Part shown: positions 8,376 through 14,923 of the stretch, piece after piece | Layout: every line of letters begins with the position of its first letter | Position numbering within the stretch: position 1 is the first letter of the stretch | Position numbers and translations under genes: made by a program | IMG/VR virus record: IMGVR_UViG_3300031772_000221 | Coordinates: 1-27,773 of that record | Length of the DNA stretch: 27,773 nt | From: a virus | Reading direction: 5' to 3' (one strand) | Notes under the pieces: generated by a model | What the model was told of the DNA's origin: nothing | The model's input: only the letters and a program-made list of their open reading frames with translations | Database searches by the model: none

Positions 8376-9049
8376 TTATGCCCTCCCCATTCGCTTTCCG
8401 CCCGTCATGTCAAGCCAACTCGTTATTTTCGGGAATGCCGATGCGCCCTTTCCGTCTGCGTCTATGTTCCGCAACGCGCTTTGATACACGGCCATTTCAG
8501 ACCTCACGTCATCCACCTCCGCCCACGCCATCCGGGACATCCGTAGATTATGCATCTTTTCATAGATATCCTGCCTTTGGGCCTCGCGTAGCAACGCCTC
8601 ACTGTCTCTCACGTCCAAGTTTACAAACTCCAGGAACGTGATGCCCGGGAACGCTCGCTGAATTACAGCGTAGACTCGGACCCGGGCATCGGCCCGTTTT
8701 TTTCGGCCTCCAATTTCGCCTCATCCGTTTTCGGCGTCTTCGGTTCTACCGCCGCCACGACCTTCACAGCCCTGCTGGCTATCATGACGGTCGCCACGTG
8801 CTCAAGGATCCGATTCAGAATCCGGAAATCAACCGTCTCGATATCCTTCGGTTCAAGTCCGAAAATGAGAGCGACTTGCCGAATGGTGGCGGTGATGGAG
8901 TCTAAGGTTCCGGCATTTTTCTGTTTTTCGAGCTCATCAATTTCCCTGAGCATAGAAGGTGAAAGCGGGGCGGACTGATAGGTCCGCCCGCCCTCAACCT
9001 CGATCGTCACCGGCTCGAATAGGCTGGTCTCGATTTTAAATCGCGGCAT
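8376..9049 (-). CDS. Tail assembly chaperone, -1 frameshift fusion (gpG-T type)
   Basis: Ribosomes that slip back one base on A AAA AAC (8702-8696) leave the first frame after Asn118 and enter a second frame. That frame is open from 8696 to the TAA at 8376 and adds 106 residues, beginning RADARVRVYAVIQRAFPG and ending TGGKRMGRA. The fusion would be 224 residues. In lambda and many siphoviruses the short form and the frameshifted long form, in a fixed ratio, both chaperone the tape measure, whose gene follows immediately here. The frame overlap, the in-frame heptamer and the gene position all agree. A start for the second part alone would need a TTG at 8618 with no good ribosome binding site. 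Confidence 0.85.
8663..9049 (-). CDS. Tail assembly chaperone, short form (gpG type)
   Basis: The 128-residue product has a beta-rich N-terminus (MPRFKIETSLFEPVTIEVEGG) and a helical middle (LSPSMLREIDELEKQK). It resembles the short tail assembly chaperone found between the tail tube and tape measure genes. The last eleven codons lie beyond the slippery heptamer and are replaced in the fusion product. ATG 9049 is close behind the tail tube stop at 9056, suggesting coupled translation. A stretch of charged residues (PKTPKTDEAKLEAEK) near the frameshift site fits a flexible linker. Confidence 0.8.
   Translation of the reverse strand: MPRFKIETSLFEPVTIEVEGGRTYQSAPLSPSMLREIDELEKQKNAGTLDSITATIRQVALIFGLEPKDIETVDFRILNRILEHVATVMIASRAVKVVAAVEPKTPKTDEAKLEAEKNGPMPGSESTL
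8696..8702 (-). promoter_or_regulatory. -1 ribosomal frameshift slippery heptamer
   Basis: On the minus strand the sequence is G AAA AAA A C in the zero-frame codons GAA AAA AAC (Glu116-Lys117-Asn118). This is the canonical X XXY YYZ heptamer A AAA AAC. The -1 frame is then open for 107 codons. A GC-rich stretch immediately downstream (GGGCCGATGCCCGGG) could form a stimulatory hairpin; GGGC and GCCC are complementary with a GAU-sized loop. Confidence 0.85.
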
Positions 9050-9055
9050 GGCACA

Positions 9056-9586
9056 TCACGCAGAAGGAAGGCCGACGCGCCACATTTCACCGAAGTTGGT
9101 CGATTCATCGCCCGGGAGTGCCGTGAATGTGACCAGGGTGATCCGTTGGCCGTCAGCGTCAAAGCCCCAGGCAATCTTCGAGGTCGGGTCGGCCCTGAAC
9201 ATGACCAACGTTGCATCGGCATCATCCGAGGGCGCGGCTCCGTCCATGATTGTCAGGATCAGCTCTTTGGCTCCGGTCCGGCCGACGTAGCCGACGGAAC
9301 TTTTCACGAGCATGCCGTCCGCGTCGATGGTTGCCCCGGCGATCAGGGCCTCAATCAGGGACAACTGCTGATTGGTCAGCGGGACATCGACGGAGGATTT
9401 GCGGCCCTTCGTGACGGTATTCATGACGGTCTCGCCGGTCTGATCGTAGGTGATCTCCGCCTTCAATACCTCGTCCGTGAATTTGACGCCGCCCTTGGAG
9501 TAACCAAGGTCAATGCCGTTGTACTTGACCTGACACGGGCCAACCTCGCCCAGCGGTGAGGGACCAAAAACACTTGGGTAACCCAT
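9056..9586 (-). CDS. Major tail tube protein
   Basis: The 176-residue product begins with VFGPSPLGEVGPCQVKYNG, followed by LGYSKGGVKFT and a strand with EITYDQTGETVMNTVTKG. This pattern of an N-terminal beta sheet, a threonine/aspartate-rich loop and a C-terminal strand (RITLVTFTALPGD) is typical of siphovirus tail tube proteins that stack as hexameric rings. AGGAGG precedes ATG 9586 at good spacing, as expected for a highly made protein. It lies between the tail terminator and the chaperones, the standard position. Confidence 0.8.
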   Translation of the reverse strand: MGYPSVFGPSPLGEVGPCQVKYNGIDLGYSKGGVKFTDEVLKAEITYDQTGETVMNTVTKGRKSSVDVPLTNQQLSLIEALIAGATIDADGMLVKSSVGYVGRTGAKELILTIMDGAAPSDDADATLVMFRADPTSKIAWGFDADGQRITLVTFTALPGDESTNFGEMWRVGLPSA

Positions 9587-9610
9587 GTTAACCTCCTATA
9601 AATTTATTCC

Positions 9611-9629
9611 GAAGGGCTTTCGCCCATTC
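9611..9629 (-). other. Small GNRA-loop hairpin in the tail tube leader
   Basis: On the minus strand GGGC-GAAA-GCCC forms a short stem with a GAAA tetraloop, extended by GAA/TTC with one bulged base. It sits about 25 bases before the ribosome binding site of the tail tube gene in the 47-base gap. There is no U tract, so it is not an intrinsic terminator. It could stabilise or process the leader of this abundant message; function is inferred. Confidence 0.35.
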
Positions 9630-9633
9630 GTTC

Positions 9634-10053
9634 TCATACTGGACTCGCCGCGATAATAAAATTCGTCGAGTACTCAAACCCGCCCTGCTCTCCGATTCCG
9701 ATGTACTGGGGTTTCGCAAGTGCACCTATCGACCAAATCTTGTACTGCTGGCCCCCGGAGACGAGCGGTCCGATTGTCCAGCCGGACGTGCCGTGAATGG
9801 CGCCGTAGATCACCCACGCATCCTCCCGGGCCTGAACTATATCCTCTCCGCGTGTTGCCACTTGGAGCATCATGTCGGTCCGGTAAGGAAGGTCAAAATC
9901 GGCCGGGCCCCCGGAGTCCAAGAGCGTATGGCATCTTACCGGGGCATCCAGGGCGCGAAAGCCTACCTGGACGTTCCCGCCGAGGACAAGGGCGGGCGTA
10001 GTCCTCAGGGCGTTAACACGATCACGAATCCAGACAGCGAGTTCTTGGATCAC
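9634..10053 (-). CDS. Tail terminator-like protein
   Basis: The 139-residue product starts with an amphipathic helix (IQELAVWIRDRVNALR), then a strand with GGNVQVGF and a YRTDMMLQVATRG motif. A short C-terminal part ends FEYSTNFIIAASPV. This helix-then-sheet order and size match tail terminator/completion proteins that stop tail tube growth and join tail to head. It lies between the HK97 gp10-like neck gene and the tail tube gene, the usual place. The call depends on size, order and context. Confidence 0.65.
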   Translation of the reverse strand: MIQELAVWIRDRVNALRTTPALVLGGNVQVGFRALDAPVRCHTLLDSGGPADFDLPYRTDMMLQVATRGEDIVQAREDAWVIYGAIHGTSGWTIGPLVSGGQQYKIWSIGALAKPQYIGIGEQGGFEYSTNFIIAASPV

Positions 10054-10054
10054 G

Positions 10055-10540
10055 TCATCCCCCTGTCGCGGCTCTGATCATCTCGGCAACCTTCTTCATG
10101 TATTTCCCGGCGAACATCATCATCTTCGATTCCAGGTATTTCGGGCCGACCCCGCCCTCCGACCAATTCACCTTCTTATTCACGGCCTCGTGCCACTTTG
10201 CCGCGTAGGGCTGGCGGAAGATGAGCTTGGCAATGATGCTCAACGCGCCATATCGTTCCGCCGTGCCGTCCCCGCCCTTCATGTGATCCCCACCCTTACC
10301 GCCGGACTTCTCCTCGGCCTTGCTCTGCGTTATGCCTTCGAGGATCAGCGTATAATCACCTCGAAGATTCCCTTCAAGATGAGGCGTCTTAGGAACCACT
10401 TCGTCGGCATCAATCTTCAACGCCTCTAGGGCCGAGAACATCCCATCCTCGGCTACCTTCGGGACAGTCCTCAATGCGTATTCCATGAATTTCCTGTCAA
10501 AGTCCTTCCAATCCAAGCTGAAGCTCGTGTTGTCGCTCAT
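10055..10540 (-). CDS. HK97 gp10-like neck/tail-completion protein
   Basis: The 161-residue product has the signatures of HK97 gp10-like proteins: a helical N-terminus, VVPKTPHLEGNLR, and a downstream QPYAAKWHEAVNKKVNW with GVGPKYLESKM near the end. Such proteins join the neck between head closure and tail terminator. I chose ATG 10540, which overlaps the previous stop by ATGA and has GAGG about ten bases upstream; the in-frame GTG at 10549 is too close to that site. A charged glycine-rich loop (about residues 78-95) is probably flexible. Confidence 0.75.
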   Translation of the reverse strand: MSDNTSFSLDWKDFDRKFMEYALRTVPKVAEDGMFSALEALKIDADEVVPKTPHLEGNLRGDYTLILEGITQSKAEEKSGGKGGDHMKGGDGTAERYGALSIIAKLIFRQPYAAKWHEAVNKKVNWSEGGVGPKYLESKMMMFAGKYMKKVAEMIRAATGG

Positions 10541-10836
10541 GCTATCCACACCTCAAAATGGGACGTGCTGAAATCCGTCTTCCTATCCGCCCGCATGATG
10601 GGATGATCCTTGCCATCAATAACGATTAGGTCGGCATTCGTCGGCGCCATGATATCCCCGACCAGGTAAACCAGAGCGGCAGAGACAACCTGCTCGCCCT
10701 GGGCGTTACGGATAAGTCGATCCTGCCATTCGATGCGAGCCTTGACGGCAACGGTCATATAGGTGGGCACGTTCCATTGGTCCAGGGCCGTCAAATACTT
10801 GATGGAAATATCGTCGATCAGATATGCCGAGATCAT
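10537..10836 (-). CDS. Head closure (head-tail joining)-like protein
   Basis: The 99-residue product is a small beta-barrel-like protein: YMTVAVKARIEWQDRLI, then AALVYLVGD and ADLIVIDGKDHPI, ending in HFEVWIA. That strand order (a long first pair, an IDG-containing turn and a final strand with a C-terminal Trp) fits SPP1 gp16/HK97 head closure proteins. ATG 10836 overlaps the stop of the MuF-like gene by ATGA. The next gene is a gp10-like neck protein, completing the neck gene set. Confidence 0.7.
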   Translation of the reverse strand: MISAYLIDDISIKYLTALDQWNVPTYMTVAVKARIEWQDRLIRNAQGEQVVSAALVYLVGDIMAPTNADLIVIDGKDHPIMRADRKTDFSTSHFEVWIA

Positions 10837-12563
10837 GCGTTCCTCCAGGCCAGAGCATTCTCGGAGGTCGGGTTAAGGTTATGCTCACAATTACTTGACA
10901 ATACCCCATTGCCAAGATATAATGACGATGGTGATTGGAGGTCGTAAACGTGACCCGTAAACTCAAACCTTCGGACATTGACGACTTGTGTCGTTTGTAT
11001 CAATCCGGGCTTCTCGAAAGTGATCTGGCGAAGCGGTTCAAAATCACTTATCAGAATGTCCATCGATGGCTCGTGAAGAGAGCCATTCCCCTTCGGACCA
11101 TCAGCGAATCCCACCACATCGCCGCCGCCCGCACGAGCAAGGAAGACCGGGCTCGACGTTCGGCCGCCGCTCACGATGCTGTCCGCGGAATGCGCCGCAC
11201 GGTGGAAGATCTCGGTAAGCGCGCCAAGGGGAAAGAGGTTAAACAAAGCCACGCGACGAGAATCGAAAGAATTCTTGCCTCGCTCCTGGAAAACAAGGGC
11301 TTGCCTTGCGTTCTCCAAAAGGCCGTCGGCCCATATAACATCGATGTCGCCATCACAAAACCGCCCATCGCCGTGGAGATATTCGGGGGCCACTGGCACG
11401 CTGGCGGACGACACGCTGGTCGCTTTCGCAAGCGCACGAACTACATTCTCAATCAAGGTTGGTCGGTTGTCTTCGTCTGGGTGGGTCGCGATTATCCTCT
11501 CGAAATCGGGGCAATAGAATACATCGTCTCCTTGGCAAATAAACTTGGCCGCGGCAAAGCCGAACGGAGTAAGGAGCATATGATTCGGGGTGACGGAAAG
11601 CCGAGTGCCATTGGAGAACGAAAGCTCAATGGCCTGTCCCCGATAAAAGGCCCGATGCCCCGCGATAATACCACCGGGCGCTATACATCGCGTCCCCGGA
11701 AGTAAGCAATTCGGATGAACGGGAGGCTCAGCCTCTTCCGGCAACTGATCGTATTCATTACTGTCACCGGAGATCGAATAAACCTCCCCTTCATATTTGG
11801 CGCACTCCTCGCACGGGTTGTCATGTTTCGAGAACTGAACTAGGTCGTTGGCGAACTCCTTGCAGAGCTCCTTCGTCGCCTCAGTCTGCGCCTCCCGCAT
11901 GCGCGTCCGGGCCACCAATTCCGAATAAGCCTTTAACGAATAATTTCGTCCCCGGATATTTATAAAATCGCCACCGCCTATCTTCTTGATAAGGTAATCC
12001 CTGATCTGCCTGCTCACCGTACCGCTCGCCGCCGTTGCCATGCTCACATCCGCCGGTCGCGCCTTTTTTAGGAGCCGCTTGATCCACGGTAGGGCATCCT
12101 CGGCTTCGAACATCTGCACCTGCGCGAGTTTCGTCACGCCCGCCGCCGCCTGGCCCACGACGGCCAGGTACTTCCGCGCCGTTCTCTCGATGGTCCGGTT
12201 GGCCTTCCAGTAATCCGTCATGACCGTCTTCGTCAGCATGGCGATCTTTTTGTCATGTCGCGCCGGGTTGTATTTATTCGCCGGAAGTGTCTTCGCGCCG
12301 ATCATCTCAAGCCGCGTCCGGGCCACGCCCGCGCTTTCCTCATAGGCCGCCCGAATCGCGCCGGGAGCCCACGCTTGCACAGCCGCGTCGAGTTCGCCGA
12401 TGATTTCCTTGACTTGTGATAGCACCGCGCCCGACTTCACGGCCGTATAGCTTTCCGGCTCCAACGAAGACAGGGCCGCGATGATGCGCTCCGCCGCCGA
12501 AGCGTAGACGGACCGGATCTCCGCGATCCGCGTCTTCATCGGAATCAAGGGTAGCTTTTTCAC
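10833..12563 (-). CDS. MuF/SPP1 gp7-like minor head protein interrupted by an intein
   Basis: The 576-residue precursor has a long helical N-terminal part (about residues 1-245) and then the conserved MuF end: NPCEECAKYEG (Cys251, Cys254) and PPVHPN, where the intein enters. After the intein come CEHNLNPTSENALAWRNA. Spliced, the exteins rejoin the HPNC motif typical of this head morphogenesis family, giving a product of 303 residues. Without splicing, the Cys/His cluster that may bind metal is broken. The protein enters the head and aids portal or DNA-ejection functions in relatives. The start is GTG 12563, overlapping the previous stop. Usually this gene lies next to the portal; here it is 11 kb downstream. 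Confidence 0.85.
   Translation of the reverse strand: MKKLPLIPMKTRIAEIRSVYASAAERIIAALSSLEPESYTAVKSGAVLSQVKEIIGELDAAVQAWAPGAIRAAYEESAGVARTRLEMIGAKTLPANKYNPARHDKKIAMLTKTVMTDYWKANRTIERTARKYLAVVGQAAAGVTKLAQVQMFEAEDALPWIKRLLKKARPADVSMATAASGTVSRQIRDYLIKKIGGGDFINIRGRNYSLKAYSELVARTRMREAQTEATKELCKEFANDLVQFSKHDNPCEECAKYEGEVYSISGDSNEYDQLPEEAEPPVHPNCLLPGTRCIAPGGIIAGHRAFYRGQAIELSFSNGTRLSVTPNHMLLTPFGFAAAKFICQGDDVFYCPDFERIIATHPDEDNRPTLIENVVRALAKATSVSSASVPVAPEYLHGDGRFCDGDIDVIWADGLLENARQALVFQERGKNSFDSRRVALFNLFPLGALTEIFHRAAHSADSIVSGGRTSSPVFLARAGGGDVVGFADGPKGNGSLHEPSMDILISDFEPLRQITFEKPGLIQTTQVVNVRRFEFTGHVYDLQSPSSLYLGNGVLSSNCEHNLNPTSENALAWRNA
10895..10923 (+). promoter_or_regulatory. Perfect consensus sigma70 promoter of the antisense endonuclease
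   Basis: TTGACA at 10895-10900 and TATAAT at 10918-10923 are separated by exactly 17 bases, matching the full bacterial consensus at all twelve positions. Transcription would start near 10930, about 20 bases before the GTG start. The promoter lies within the codons for intein blocks F-G (Ser547 to Ser557 on the other strand), two bases from the final Asn558 codon. It would also read antisense through the intein and into the head gene. Confidence 0.85.
10937..10941 (+). promoter_or_regulatory. Ribosome binding site deciding the endonuclease start
   Basis: GGAGG at 10937-10941 is 8 bases before GTG 10950, favouring that start over the TTG at 10935, which overlaps the site itself. The site is antisense to the codons for Asp541-Leu542-Gln543 of intein block F. 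Confidence 0.8.
10950..11705 (+). CDS. Vsr-like (EDxHD-type) homing endonuclease, antisense to the intein
   Basis: The 251-residue product (GTG start) has an N-terminal helix-turn-helix (LKPSDIDDLCRLYQSGLLE to VHRWLVKRAIPLR). A basic helical linker follows. The Vsr/EDxHD-like nuclease core runs from RIERILASLLENKGL through YNIDVAIT, PPIAVEIFGGHWH and RKRTNYILNQGWSVVFVWV. Candidate active residues are the Glu of RIERIL, the Asp of NIDVAI, the Glu of AVEIF and the His residues of GGHWH. A basic tail ends in TSRPRK. Vsr-like homing nucleases of phages are an established family. The gene has its own promoter and ribosome binding site. Its stop (11703-11705) ends two bases before the intein's first base codon is complete, so the gene fits exactly within the intein. 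Confidence 0.88.
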   Translation: MTRKLKPSDIDDLCRLYQSGLLESDLAKRFKITYQNVHRWLVKRAIPLRTISESHHIAAARTSKEDRARRSAAAHDAVRGMRRTVEDLGKRAKGKEVKQSHATRIERILASLLENKGLPCVLQKAVGPYNIDVAITKPPIAVEIFGGHWHAGGRHAGRFRKRTNYILNQGWSVVFVWVGRDYPLEIGAIEYIVSLANKLGRGKAERSKEHMIRGDGKPSAIGERKLNGLSPIKGPMPRDNTTGRYTSRPRK

Positions 12564-14305
12564 GGATAATTTCTCCTGGTGGTTTTCTTCCGGATCTCTG
12601 GTCTTTTCAAAGAACGAACCAGCTGGATTGATCGCGTCGGATTGATTGATCGTCCTGCCCCAATAGGTGATCTTCGCTTAATCGTTCTTTTGCTTTGGTC
12701 ATACCACCATGCAGTTCCCGACGCGGTCAAATGACAACCCCCGGATATAAAGGCGACACCGAAATAATTTTCGGGCTTGGTTTCTTCGCCGGTTGCGATA
12801 ATAGAACCGTTGCCCGAGATCACCGCTGAATCCCTGCCGTCTTTTATTCCCGCGGACGAAAGTGAGCCGCTGCCGGATATGGCCGCAATCCCGGAATGCT
12901 GTTCGATCCCGCCTGCTTCTCCGATTGCCGTGAGCGCTCCGCTGCCGGATATCACGGCTCCGACTTGAGCGGTTTTCCTCCCTTCTGCGACTTGAGCGCC
13001 ATTCGCGGATATCGGCCCTGCCGTTCCAGCGACAGCCTTGAGGCCAACGGCCACAAATGAGCCATTGCCCGAAATAGAAGCATCACCGAAGTGGAATTCA
13101 ACCGCTATCCCGGAAGCAGCGAGAGTGCCGTCGCCGGAAATAACTGCAATGCCGGAGTGAAATTCAACGGCCGTTCCCGTTGTAATGAGAGAGCCGTTGG
13201 CGTGTATGGCCCCCAGGCCCTCTCCCGCCTTGAGACCGCCTCCGATAAGAGATCCCGCGCCGGAGATCGACGCTGAGATAGAAATTGCCTTTGCGCCCGA
13301 CGCTACGAGGCTTCCGGCTCCCGAGACCGCCGCCACCCCGGAGTGTTCTTCAGGAGCAATGCCCGCCTCGCCTGTTGCGGTAAGCGAGCCACCCGCAGAA
13401 ATGGATGCGACATTCTGGGCGGCCTTCAGGCCCGCCGCTACCTGAGATCCTCCGCCGGAAAGGCTGGCAAGGCCCATCATCGCGGCAATGCCGATGGCGA
13501 CCAGCGCTCCCTTCCCGGAGGTTATAGCGAAACCTTTCCCGCCCTTTTGAGTTACGCCAATTAGAGATCCATTCTCAGAAACTGCAGAAGAACCTTTCCC
13601 GTTCTTTTGAACCATTCCGATAAGCAACCCCTTCCCAGAGACAGCGGCGGTTCCCGAGTGCTCTTCAGGTGGAGGTTGTGGATTCAACGCTATCGCGTGC
13701 CCGCTACTGACGGCAGACGTGAAGGTGCTTAGCGAGTGGGCGTCGATTGCATCCGTTCCCGCTTTTACCCCACTAAAGCAGGCCAGCGCACAGTATGTGC
13801 TGTAGGCGACGGCGTAACCGAGTGTTATGGTTGCCGTGGGGTCGGACCCGGAACAGGCGGTCGCCACACCACCCGAGGCGTTGCTGCCGACGATAAGGAC
13901 CAAGCATCCGGTCGTGACGGTTGGGCTGGGAACGGCGATGGAAGTCCCGGCTGAGTTAATCTGCTGATTCGCCACATTGATCGGCGTGGTCGTATTGACG
14001 CCGAGCCAGGCCCCCATCTCCCCCCGGTTGCGCCCCGTCGTGCCGAGAGTGAAAGTGAACGTGCTGGCGGCAACGTCGGCGGAGTCTGCAAACTTATAGA
14101 ACAGAGCCGAGCGGGAGCTGGCCGTGTTGGACTGCGCTCCGATTATCGTCCAATTAGCCGGGGGTGTGATGGTTCCAGACGTGGCCTTATTGACGACGTG
14201 CGCCAGCATGAAGTCGCCAAGGGCCAGACCTACGGGCTTCGTGATGATGCAGTTAGACGAGTTCGCGCCCGGACTGGCCCCGACGGACCGTAATGAAATA
14301 GCCAA
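12560..14305 (-). CDS. Virion protein with about 15 beta-repeats
   Basis: The 581-residue product has an N-terminal jelly-roll-like domain (about residues 1-205) with ANWTIIGAQS and ALFYKFADSAD, typical of phage surface proteins. Then about 15 imperfect repeats of roughly 20-22 residues run to about residue 533; the consensus is near xISGxGSLxAxGxKA, often starting HSG. These look like a beta-solenoid. The last 45 residues are strongly basic (RTIKRRSP, KKTTRRNYP), unlike the rest. The TTG start at 14305 is supported by AGGAG six bases upstream. It lies among neck genes, an odd place for a fibre, so a head or neck decoration/whisker is possible. Function is inferred. Confidence 0.6.
   Translation of the reverse strand: MAISLRSVGASPGANSSNCIITKPVGLALGDFMLAHVVNKATSGTITPPANWTIIGAQSNTASSRSALFYKFADSADVAASTFTFTLGTTGRNRGEMGAWLGVNTTTPINVANQQINSAGTSIAVPSPTVTTGCLVLIVGSNASGGVATACSGSDPTATITLGYAVAYSTYCALACFSGVKAGTDAIDAHSLSTFTSAVSSGHAIALNPQPPPEEHSGTAAVSGKGLLIGMVQKNGKGSSAVSENGSLIGVTQKGGKGFAITSGKGALVAIGIAAMMGLASLSGGGSQVAAGLKAAQNVASISAGGSLTATGEAGIAPEEHSGVAAVSGAGSLVASGAKAISISASISGAGSLIGGGLKAGEGLGAIHANGSLITTGTAVEFHSGIAVISGDGTLAASGIAVEFHFGDASISGNGSFVAVGLKAVAGTAGPISANGAQVAEGRKTAQVGAVISGSGALTAIGEAGGIEQHSGIAAISGSGSLSSAGIKDGRDSAVISGNGSIIATGEETKPENYFGVAFISGGCHLTASGTAWWYDQSKRTIKRRSPIGAGRSINPTRSIQLVRSLKRPEIRKKTTRRNYP
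12707..13666 (-). repeat. Coding array of about 15 degenerate 60-66 bp repeats
   Basis: This is the DNA for the repeat region of the virion protein. Units differ considerably at the DNA level but preserve the Ile-Ser-Gly-x-Gly-Ser-Leu core. Three units carry an HSG start with a preceding AxEF or EE segment, suggesting that higher-order blocks were duplicated. It is not a CRISPR array, since unit length varies and the frame is coding throughout. Confidence 0.75.
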
Positions 14306-14314
14306 GTAAACTCC

Positions 14315-14914
14315 TTATGTGACGGCGTTTAAGTCTAACTTTGAATCCGTATTCGTGTAGGTCCCCTGTGCTCCGAAAGTTTCCTCGGTCACCGGATCGA
14401 TGCCGAGCAACACGCCCGCCGATACGGCACTGAACCATCCTGTATAGTTCACTACTGCGCCAGCAGGGCAATTCAAGATCGCGCCGTTCGTGGAATCGTC
14501 CATCAAGCCCTCGACGGGTGCAGCGAAGGCGATGGCCACGCGAGCATAGGCGGGGCTACCCCCCGCAATCTCAACCAGCTTCACAACGCTAACGCTGGAT
14601 ACGTCGGTTGTAAAATCGTGCGCTGCCCCCCCGGAAAGTTCCGACAATTGGAAGTCGTTGCCGGAGACCCCGACCACGTAATAGGGGTACTCTTCCCGCA
14701 ATCCAACGCCGCCGGTGATTGCCCGAAGGACCACCAAGTCTCCGTTCACCAGGCCGTGTCCGACCTTGGTCAACAGGTCTGTGGTGGCAACTCCGGTAAC
14801 GCTGGTGATTGCCGCAGCCTCATCATACAATCCGACATGCGTGATCGGTGTCGTCGGATTCGTGCCCTTGAGGGCATTCAACATTAAATTTTTCCCAGCT
14901 GTAGTGTAAGGCAT
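14315..14914 (-). CDS. Phage virion-associated protein of unknown role
   Basis: The 199-residue product begins MPYTTAGKNLMLNALKG, followed by ITHVGLYDEA. Later GGSPAYARVAIAFAAPVEG and GAVVNYTGWFSA are seen. These segments match a group of small structural proteins common in phage neck/fibre regions, which pair with repeat or fibre proteins like the next gene. An insert at about residues 40-105 (VGHGLVNGDLVVLRA, YYVVGVSGNDFQLS) looks like a separate small beta domain known from phage surface proteins. AGGAGG precedes ATG 14914. Confidence 0.55.
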   Translation of the reverse strand: MPYTTAGKNLMLNALKGTNPTTPITHVGLYDEAAAITSVTGVATTDLLTKVGHGLVNGDLVVLRAITGGVGLREEYPYYVVGVSGNDFQLSELSGGAAHDFTTDVSSVSVVKLVEIAGGSPAYARVAIAFAAPVEGLMDDSTNGAILNCPAGAVVNYTGWFSAVSAGVLLGIDPVTEETFGAQGTYTNTDSKLDLNAVT

Positions 14915-14923
14915 TTTATCCTC

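Larger units (their letters stand above)
10890..11708 (-). mobile_element. Intein (Hint domain) with an antisense homing endonuclease
   Basis: The 273-residue intein spans Cys286 to Asn558. Block A is CLLPGTRCIAPGG. Block B is GTRLSVTPNHMLL with the TxxH pair Thr325/His328. Block F is RRFEFTGHVYDLQ with His538, and block G is NGVLSSN followed by the +1 nucleophile Cys559. The penultimate residue is Ser instead of the usual His, a known but less common variant. About 170 residues (350-523) between B and F show no LAGLIDADG or HNH nuclease. The nuclease is on the other strand instead, in an ORF at 10950-11705. AATTG occurs at both junctions, as expected where each cut lies between Asn and Cys codons. 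From memory, similar inserts (HGDG and DVxWADG motifs) occur in other phage MuF inteins. Confidence 0.9.

Noticed and set aside
8376-8618. A separate 80-residue gene
   Set aside because: The start would be TTG without a good ribosome binding site. The -1 frameshift site explains this frame better.
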